From positions 1 to 49,511 of the forward strand of contig JAPTJF010000458.1 in NCBI GenBank assembly GCA_029339195.1: DNA of 49,511 bases. Direction: 5' to 3'. The DNA comes from Micractinium sp. NFX-FRZ (taxonomy: Eukaryota; Chlorophyta; Trebouxiophyceae; Chlorellales; Chlorellaceae). The position numbers and the translations under genes were made by a program. The notes beneath the pieces are model-generated. The model had not been told where the DNA came from. It made no database searches and saw only the letters and a list, made by a program, of their open reading frames with translations. Below are positions 42,556 to 49,511 of the stretch, piece by piece. The stretch's first letter is position 1. Each line of letters begins with the position of its first letter.

Positions 42556-45478
42556 TACTTCCCCGGATGCTTTTGTTGCCACCAAGAGCCAGCTGCCGTG
42601 CCGGTGGAGGAGCTGGCACAAGTTGGCGCGCCAAGTGAACGCCTCGCCTCCCGCCTTGCTTGGCCTCCCCTGCAGACCTAACGCCTGGCGAGTACTGGGC
42701 CTGGAGCTCGGTGCTCGTATCGCTGCTGGAAACGCCAGGCCCCTCCTTCAGCCAGCTGCGGGCGGCGGTGGCAGCAGACACCGGCCTGCAGCGCAGCCTG
42801 GTGCAGCTTCTTGCACAGCATGTGCTGCCCAGCCTGCCGGCGCGGCTGGAGACGGCAGCGGCTGCAGCAGCGGCTGGTGCCGGCGGCGGCACAGAGTTAG
42901 ACACGCAGATGCGCTGCTTGCTTCAGACCCTGGATTGGGCCGCCTCTCTGCTACGGGCCGATTGCCTGCAGGCCGCGGTGCGCCAGCTCTACCGGGACCC
43001 GCAGCAGGCGGCGGTGCTGCGCCAGCTGGCAGAGCGGCTGGCAGATGCGGTGCTGGCAGCGTGCCCAGCAGAGGGGCTGCATGACTTCAAGTTTTACAGC
43101 GCACTGCACGCAGCGCTGGCGCTGCTGCTGCAGTCGGTGGATGCCCTGGCCTGGCAGCGCCCCGCGCCCAGCAGCAGCGCCCGCTGTGCCGTGCAGCGCT
43201 CGGCCGCCTGGGTGTTCATCCGGCTGCTGCCCAGGCTGGCGGGTGCGCTGCGTGCGCTGCACGGCTGTGACTCGCCGCTGTACATGCATTTATGCGACAC
43301 CGTGCAGCGCGGCATCTCTTCGGAGCATGAAAGGTTCAGCGGCGGCATCAGCAGCCTGACAGAAGCGGTCACGCTGCTCGTCGGTGTTGACAGCGCGCTG
43401 CGCCTGCTGCCGCTGCTGCTGGAGAATGGCGGGCACGCGGCGGCGGCAGCGCATGGCGGCGAGCAGCAGGAAGATTCAGTTGAGCAAATCCACTGGAGGG
43501 AACGGGAGGCGACGCAGGAATGCCTTGCCCGCACCATCAAGGTTCTGTTCTGCGGCCACACCCTCGTGCTGATGAGCTGGGAGAAGCAGGTGCAGCGGGC
43601 TTGTGGCACCAGTGCAGGCTTGCGTGTTGAGGAGCTGGCAGCCGTGGCAGCCGCCTCTCGCCAGCTGGTGGTGACGGCATGCCGCGTGCTGTGGTGGGCC
43701 GCAGCAGATGCCCCGCAGCAGCAGCAGCAGCAGCGTTCGGCATTCGTCCTCTGCAACCCGTCCTTCTGGCTGAACACGGTGGAGCAGGTGGTTGACAACT
43801 GTGACGCCCTGCATTGCGCTCTGATCGGCGCACTAGGAGCAGAAGCAGAGCTGAGCTCAGCCAGGCAGACTGCAGAGAGGTGGGTGCACAACAATCGCCG
43901 TTACGCATGCTGCTCCCACTCTGTGAGTTTTCCCCGCATGCCGCTGTGCCCGCCGCCGTTGCGCCTGCGGAAGCAACATGTGACTTCAAGCACGCCCTGG
44001 CTGTGGTCATCGCGCACGCTGCCCCTGCTAGCGCTGCTGCCGATCCTCGTGTTGCCGGTTCTGTCATTGCGCACGCAAGGCTGCCGTGCAATCGCTTGTG
44101 AGCTGGTACTCACCTGTCCTGCACTACCCTGCCCCATCCTGCTCTGCCGCGCACGGCTGCCCTGCAGGCAGCGCACTGCGGCGGTGGCTGCCGCAGCTGA
44201 GGCGTACATCATGATGATGATGCGTTCAAGCCGCGGGGGGGAGGCAGTCAGACGCATCTCCGACCACGACGCTGCTGTGGGACTGGCCACGATCCTTCGC
44301 ATGGGCCCCTCATGCATTCATACACTGCATCCTGAGCTGGTGCAGCAGCTGGCAACCCACGGCACGGCAGCGGTGAGCAGCTGCCAACTGCGCTTGTCAA
44401 GGGACTGAAAGCACACGCGCCGTGCACGCCGTGCTGCTGCGCCGTGCTGCTACTCAGAGCCGTGCAATGGGTATCTTTGCTGCTGCCAACCAGTCAGCTT
44501 GTAGCCAACTGCCTGCCCTTGGATGCTGCTCCTTAACCGCCATCCGAACGTGTCCCCTGCTCTCCCCGCTCTGTAGCTTGCAGCACAGTCTTCCCCAGCC
44601 GGGGCTGTTCGGCTTGCGGTACTGCTGCTGAGGCCGCTCACGCGCTGGCCCCGCGTCATGGCGGGGCTGGTGGAGCACGGCCTGGTGGAGGCGGCGCTGG
44701 CGGCGCCTGACCGACCAGGCCCCACAGGCATGGCGTCAGCAGAAGCAGAGAAGCAGGTGTGCCTGGGGTGGTGATGTGACATGCGCTGGGCCACTGGCAC
44801 CGAGGCGACCGTCTCTAATGGCGGGGGGTGCTCCTCCGGTGCTTTCCTTCCCGATGAGCACAGGTTCGCAAGCAGCGAGCACGCCGCACGTCTGCATCGT
44901 CCGCTGAGTTCCTGCCATACACCCACTACACTGCCCTGCAGGTGGTGTGGCTGGCTCGGCTTGCGCGCCATGCTTTGCACAGTGTTTCAACCGAAGCAGA
45001 GAAGCTGGCTCAGCAGGGGCAGAACGACGCAGAGCCGGAGCAAGCGGAGCAGGCAGCAGGTGGGCTGCGGCGGCAGATGGCAGTGGCAGCAGCCGAGGAG
45101 CTGCGGCGGCAGCTGCCAGAGCACGGGGCAGCTAATGTGCAGGCAGCTGTGGACCATTTGAGGCAGATGCGAGAGTGCCTGCCGCATGGCGAGGAGGCAG
45201 CCCGCCTGCTGCAGCAGGCCTGGCAGGCGGGGGCAGCAGAGGGATTGGCAGCGGCGCGGCTGGAGGTGGGGCGAGCGGCAGCCACGCGTTGCTGTGCAAA
45301 CCTGCGCTGCCCCAACCTTGGATCAGAAGGAGGCGCAGACGCGGGGGAGCAGCCAGGCAGCAAGAGATGCGGCGGCTGCCGTGTCGCGCGGTACTGCAAT
45401 CCCACCTGCGCTGGTGCCGGCTGGCGGCTGGGCCATCGCCACGTGTGTGCAGCGCTGGCAGCGGAGCGGGCGGCATAG
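41711..45478 (+). CDS. MYND-type zinc finger protein with long helical N-terminal region
   Basis: Six exons (41711-41889, 42017-42483, 42676-43879, 44168-44372, 44577-44756, 44942-45478) code 923 aa. The C-terminus is a MYND zinc finger at about 862-912: paired Cys in CCANLRC, KRCGGC, RYCNPTC and the closing HRHVC, a complete set of ligands. MYND fingers usually bind proline-rich partner peptides. The rest is Leu/Ala-rich, helical and has no domain I can name; it could be a solenoid. Exon 1 starts MEQLLSALDALSDLLCSS; an upstream in-frame Met is not seen. A paralogue with the same exon order follows directly downstream. MYND families are expanded in green algae, usually of unknown role. Confidence 0.87.
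42521..42552. repeat. (TGCC)n microsatellite
   Basis: About eight GCCT units in intron 2 of the first MYND gene. A shorter run of the same word sits at the equivalent place in the downstream paralogue (about 47020-47040), so it predates the duplication or re-formed. Confidence 0.85.
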
Positions 45479-46063
45479 CGCAAGTGGTCACCAAAGTTAC
45501 TGTTGCTGTCTGACAATAAGCCGACCAAAGAGTGCTGTACAATCGTTCTGTAGTTTACATCCTGTATTATCTGCTCCGTGCCGTTGTAGAGGCGTCTCAC
45601 TGACTTGTGCCCTGCCGGTGCAAGCACCTCCTCTTCAGCCTGGGTACACACTGGGTGCAGGCCGGTGGGATCATGAGTCGTGCGATTGCCATTGGAATCA
45701 GTACCTGGGTAGTTCTCAGTACCCTGGTAGTGTACTGTGTGAGTTGCAGCTGACAGTTGGGTGAGCTACGTGTTCAGTCAACTGCCCCCCTCACCAGCAG
45801 CACCGTGGCTTCCCAACGGTGGCCAAGGGTGGCGCCAGCAATCAGAAGCACACGTCGAGGAAGTAGCTTGGTCTCCTTGTTAGGCAGGTTTGGAATGCAC
45901 AGATGTGTTCAAAGCACGTGTATAAATGAAGCTGTCAAAGAGCCGCCCCCGCCGCCGCCGCTCCTGCTTGGCCCGCTGGCGGTGGCCTGCAATCATGAAA
46001 GCGCCCCGGCCGTCTGTAGCAGCGCTCCTGGACCTCCTGTCACTAGTTGTGCATCATCACATC
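45479..46063. other. Spacer between the two MYND genes
   Basis: 585 bp with the 3' UTR of the first gene and the promoter of the second. A short tandem repeat (CAGTACCTGGGTAGTTCT then CAGTACCCTGGTAGTGTA) occurs at 45699-45734. No TGTAA was seen on the plus strand. Confidence 0.6.
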
Positions 46064-49000
46064 ATGGAGAGATTGCTGCGAGCTCTCGACGTGCTGAGTG
46101 CCCTGCTTACGGCGACGCCTTCGCGGGCCTTGCCGTCGGCCGGCGCGTTCAGGGCGGCTGTGGATGAGTTCTTGGGCGCATGGAGCGGTATGGGGCCGCA
46201 GCTTGATGTCGAAAGCATCACGGCCGCGCAGCCAGGAGCCGCCGCCAGGTGTGCCGCCGGCGCCACCGCCGGCGCCACCAAATGCGTTTTGAACGTGCCC
46301 TGCTGCCACCACCGCACAGAAGGGTGCCCTGTGTGCTGGTGGGATACCATCTGCCTTACTGCCATTTATTGCACACATTGTACGCACGCAACCTTGTTCC
46401 CTGCACACCCTAACGCAGCGCTCTGGCGCGGCTGGGCCGGCAGCTGCGGGCGCTGGATCCCCTGTTCCGACGGGCGCTGCTGTGGGTGCCAGCACCCGCC
46501 ACGGTGTCTGCGCTGGTAGCAGCCCTGGAGGCGGTGCGGACCGCTGTCGACATGTGCAAAGCACTGGAGCCCGGCGCAGGTGGCGAGGCCCCGCCAGAGG
46601 TGTTGGGCGCGGCGGCTCTGGTCCTGGGCAGCGGGCGTGCGGCGCTCCGGGCAGGCTGCAAGGGTGGTGCCGGCAGCCTCGCCGCCAGGCAGCTTTACTG
46701 CTCTCTGGGCTGCTGCATGCTCAGCTTGCGGCCGTGCGCGCCCTAGCAAGTATCATGACCACCCGCTGCACAGACAGCACTGCCTTCTGGCCGTGTGCAC
46801 GCCATGCCTTCAGCCCGGCAGAGACGACCCGCTGGCTGGCAGAGGTGGCCCACCTCTGCCTACTGGAAGCCGCCTCGGGTATGCGTGCTGTGTGTTGGAA
46901 CCGACGCCTGCCGCGCGCTGCGCCCTTGCCCGCCCTACCGCCCATGCTTGCCTGCCCGTGCTCGCCCACCCGCCCCTGAGCACCCGCGCCCCCAGGCGCC
47001 CGGCCGCATGCCCGCCGGCCTGCCTGCCTGCCTGCCTGCATGTCCTGTGCAGCGGCTTGGTGGGAGCTTGCTGCACAGCTGCACATGAGTGCCCGCTTGT
47101 GGGTGAGCGGGCAGCGCCTCTCCCCCCACTGGCCTGTCTCCCTCTCTGCAGGCACGCCCGCTGGCCAAGCCTGCTGGCTCTTCAGCGCGGTGCTCGACTT
47201 GCTGCTGACGACGGCCGAGCTGGCCGAGCTGCAGGCGGCGGTGGCAGCAGACGCCGGCCTGCAGCGCAGCCTGGTGCAGCTGCTGGCAGGGCATGTGCTG
47301 CCCAGCACCGCCCTGGTTGCTGGGGCAGCGCAGCAGCGCGGAGGGGCAGCATTCGCGGGGCCGGCAGCTGCAGCAGCGGCGGCTGGCGGCGCAGCGGCGG
47401 GGCAGGCGGGCATGAGCAGTCCTGGCTTGCAGCTCGACTCCCTGCGATACATGCTCTTCTGGGCTGGCTCCGCCCTGCGAGCCGACTGCCTGCGCCCCGC
47501 CCTGCGGCAGCACCTGCGCGACCCGCGCCAGCAGGCGGCGCTGCAGCGGCTGGCGGAGCAACTGGCATGTGGGATAGCGGCAGCGTGCGCAGAGGAGCAC
47601 CGGAACGAGGTGTTCTACGGGGCTTGGTTGGAGGCGCTGCAGCTGCTGCAGCTGTCGGCCGATGCGATGGCCTGGCAGCGCCCGGCACCCAGCAGCAGCA
47701 GTGTCATAGCGGCGCACCGCTCAGCTGCCTGGGCAGTCGTCCGCCTGCTGCCCACTCTGTGTGATGCCATGCGCACGTTGCACGGCAACGAAACACGGCT
47801 CTTCCGGGCGCTGTGCCTCGTTCTCCAAAGCTTGGCAAGCGCGGTGCTGGGCACGGAGGACAGCTTGGGACGCCGTGCCGGCAGCCAAGACGACATGAGC
47901 ACCCTGCTGGCGGCTGCCGACAGCGCGCTGCACCTGCTGCCGCTGCTGCTGGAGGGCGGGCCGGCCTCTCCGGCGGCAGCAGGGGATGTCAGCGGCCAGC
48001 CGCAGCTGCCAGTGGGGCCTGTTTCACAGGCGTGGGAGGGTGCACAGGTGGACCTGGCAGCCCGGCTAGTGGTGCTCTACTCCACCAGTGTTGCTCTGCT
48101 GAACAGCTGGGTGGAGCAGGCAGAGGAGGCGTCGGGCAGCGCCAGCGCCAGCGCCAGCGCCAGCGGCAGCGGCAGCGGCAGCGGCAGCCAGGAGGGGAGC
48201 AGCCAGGCAGCACGGCTGGCAGTGCTGAATCAGGAGGTCGCACCCCTGGCAGCACCTGCCCGCCAGCTGCTTGTCACTGGCGGGCGCCTCGTGTTCTGGG
48301 CAGCTGCAGCGGCGGCAGAGCAGCGGCAGCGCTGGCCGATGTCACTGCGCCACTTTTGCTTCGCACCACAACTGCTGATCCGGCTGGCTACAGTGCTCGG
48401 CAAGCTGCAGGGCGCACATGCAGGCGCGCCCGAGGGGGGCGGCGCGGCAGGGCACCTTGCAGCAGCCAGGTGGGCTCCGCCTCCCCGCAGCTGGGGCTGC
48501 CGGCGTGTTGTGCTGGCGGCTGTGCCGTGTGCATTTGCCGCCCCCGTGCTGCCCCAAGCAGGCCTGTCACCTGACATGCTCCTGCCGGCCCTCCCAAATT
48601 GTGTGGGCCACCATACCCTCCCGTGCTCCGTGCCCTCCATCGCGTGCCTCTGCCTGCGAGCACCCATGCAGGCAGCGTGAGGCGGCTGACTCGCTGATCC
48701 GCGAGGCTGTGTGTGTGACCTATCTGCCTGGCCGCTTGGGCGGCCCTGACGACGACTCAGCGCACGGGCTGGCTGCTGTTCAACTGGCAGATGTGGTCGC
48801 CAATGACTCCCTGCGTGTGCACACCTTGCGCCCAGAGCTGGTGCAGTGGCTGGCCGAGCATACCCTGGCAGCGGTGAGCTGACGTGCGACTGACGCTGCC
48901 ACCACAGCTGGTGCATGCATTGCTGCTGCAGCCTGCAGCCTGCAGTCAATGTCAGCTTGCCGCTTCTGACCTGCCTGCATGCCTGCATGCACGCGTGGGA

Positions 49001-49511
49001 TGAACGCCCAGCCGCGCTCCCCCCACCGAGCTGCGAGTACCCCGCCGCTGCAGCTGGCTGACGAGACAACGCCACCTGGGTGCGCCCTGGACCTGGCAAC
49101 GGCCGTCCTGGGCACTGCAGCCTCCCGCCCACGCACTGGTGCTTCCTGGTGGAGCACGGCCTGCTGGCGGCGGTGCTGGCGCTGCCTGCCTGCTCGGGCC
49201 AGGCGGGCTGCTTGCAGGCGTGTGATGCTGACAAGGTGAGGGGCGCCTGTGCGGGGGAGATGGGCGGGAGCGGGGGAAGGCGCGCATGTATGCAAGTCTC
49301 TGCAAGCCCAGCCCCTGGCGGCAGCCTGTGCCCAGCTTCACTGCTGTGCGGAGTGGTGTGCTCTGGTCATGAGCTGGCCCGCTCGAATACAGCTCACCCC
49401 GCTCACTCGTGGCGCTTGTGCTCCTGTTCTTTCAGTTAGGCCAGACAAACTGGATTCTGAGATGAGGCTAACCCCCCCCCCTCGGAATTGGCTCCCCCTG
49501 GGGTTCGTTCG
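46064..49511 (+). pseudogene. Second MYND-family paralogue, two frame breaks, cut by window end
   Basis: Tandem copy of the preceding gene with the same exon order: 46064-46248, 46419-46878, 47152-48469, 48672-48873 and 49054-49235. Splice sites and phases correspond to exons 1-5 of the first copy. Conserved parts include MERLLRALDVLSALL at the start, AVAADAGLQRSLVQLLAGHV and LRPELVQWLAEHTLAA. Exon 2 is one base short for its phase and changes frame at about 46645-46660; exon 5 changes frame at about 49125-49135 before FLVEHGLLAAVLALP. No standard intron restores either frame. No MYND finger is seen before the window end; the region after 49236 shows no match to exon 6. It is a pseudogene, a very recent loss, or a true gene with two sequence errors. 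A Ser-Gly/Ser-Ala repeat (48137-48190) is private to this copy. Confidence 0.7.

Noticed and set aside
46580..46677. An intron in exon 2 of the second MYND copy (donor about 46580, acceptor about 46676) as an explanation of the frame change
   Set aside because: The phases do not match across that pair, the first copy has continuous coding there, and conserved residues would be removed.

Overview
The window is nuclear DNA of a GC-rich, intron-dense green alga, most likely a trebouxiophyte of the Chlorella/Micractinium kind. The evidence is the many short GT-AG introns with G/C-rich flanks, TGTAA polyadenylation signals, Ala/Ser/Gln homopolymer runs in proteins, plastid transit peptides on several products, an SLT/SAC1-type sodium/sulfate transporter carrying RCK_C domains, and tandem MYND-finger genes. 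I assigned the genus from gene content and style only.

Layout, left to right: an 82-83 bp tandem repeat (1-248); a minus-strand chloroplast-type RNA pseudouridine synthase (1144-5264); a divergent TMEM208/SND2-type ER protein (5527-7526, +); an unidentified coiled-coil protein (7848-about 8352, -); a 28-exon SLC13/DASS transporter with four RCK_C-like domains (9699-19159, -); a small plastid-targeted protein of unknown function (20444-21149, +); an oxysterol-binding-protein-related protein (21915-27115, -); a bZIP transcription factor (27944-29394, -); a large SEC14/CRAL-TRIO protein with a C-terminal membrane anchor (30183-37506, -); a plastid ribosome-binding factor A (37968-40713, +); and two tandem MYND-family genes (41711-45478 and 46064 to the window end, +), the second with two single-base frame breaks.

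I rebuilt the exon chains by hand from ORF continuity, GT/GC-AG sites and codon phase. Every complete model closes in phase: 543 aa (pseudouridine synthase), 174 (TMEM208), 904 (transporter), 117 (small plastid protein), 462 (ORP), 211 (bZIP), 1257 (SEC14), 300 (RbfA) and 923 (first MYND gene). None has been checked against transcripts.

The genes are not an operon or pathway; they are independent eukaryotic loci. Two pairs (pseudouridine synthase/TMEM208 and SEC14/RbfA) are head to head with 262 and 461 bp between start codons. Two products act on organellar RNA or ribosomes (pseudouridine synthase, RbfA), and three concern membranes, lipids or transport (TMEM208, ORP, SEC14).

The most unusual pattern is structural. 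In at least six places an exon edge with its splice site is present again, once or twice, as a tandem copy inside the adjoining intron: pseudouridine synthase introns 1 and 4, ORP introns 8 and 11, and SEC14 introns 4 and 8. The bZIP gene carries several partial copies of its whole leucine-zipper exon. One of these arrays has a period of 51 bp, so using the extra donors would lengthen the enzyme in frame.
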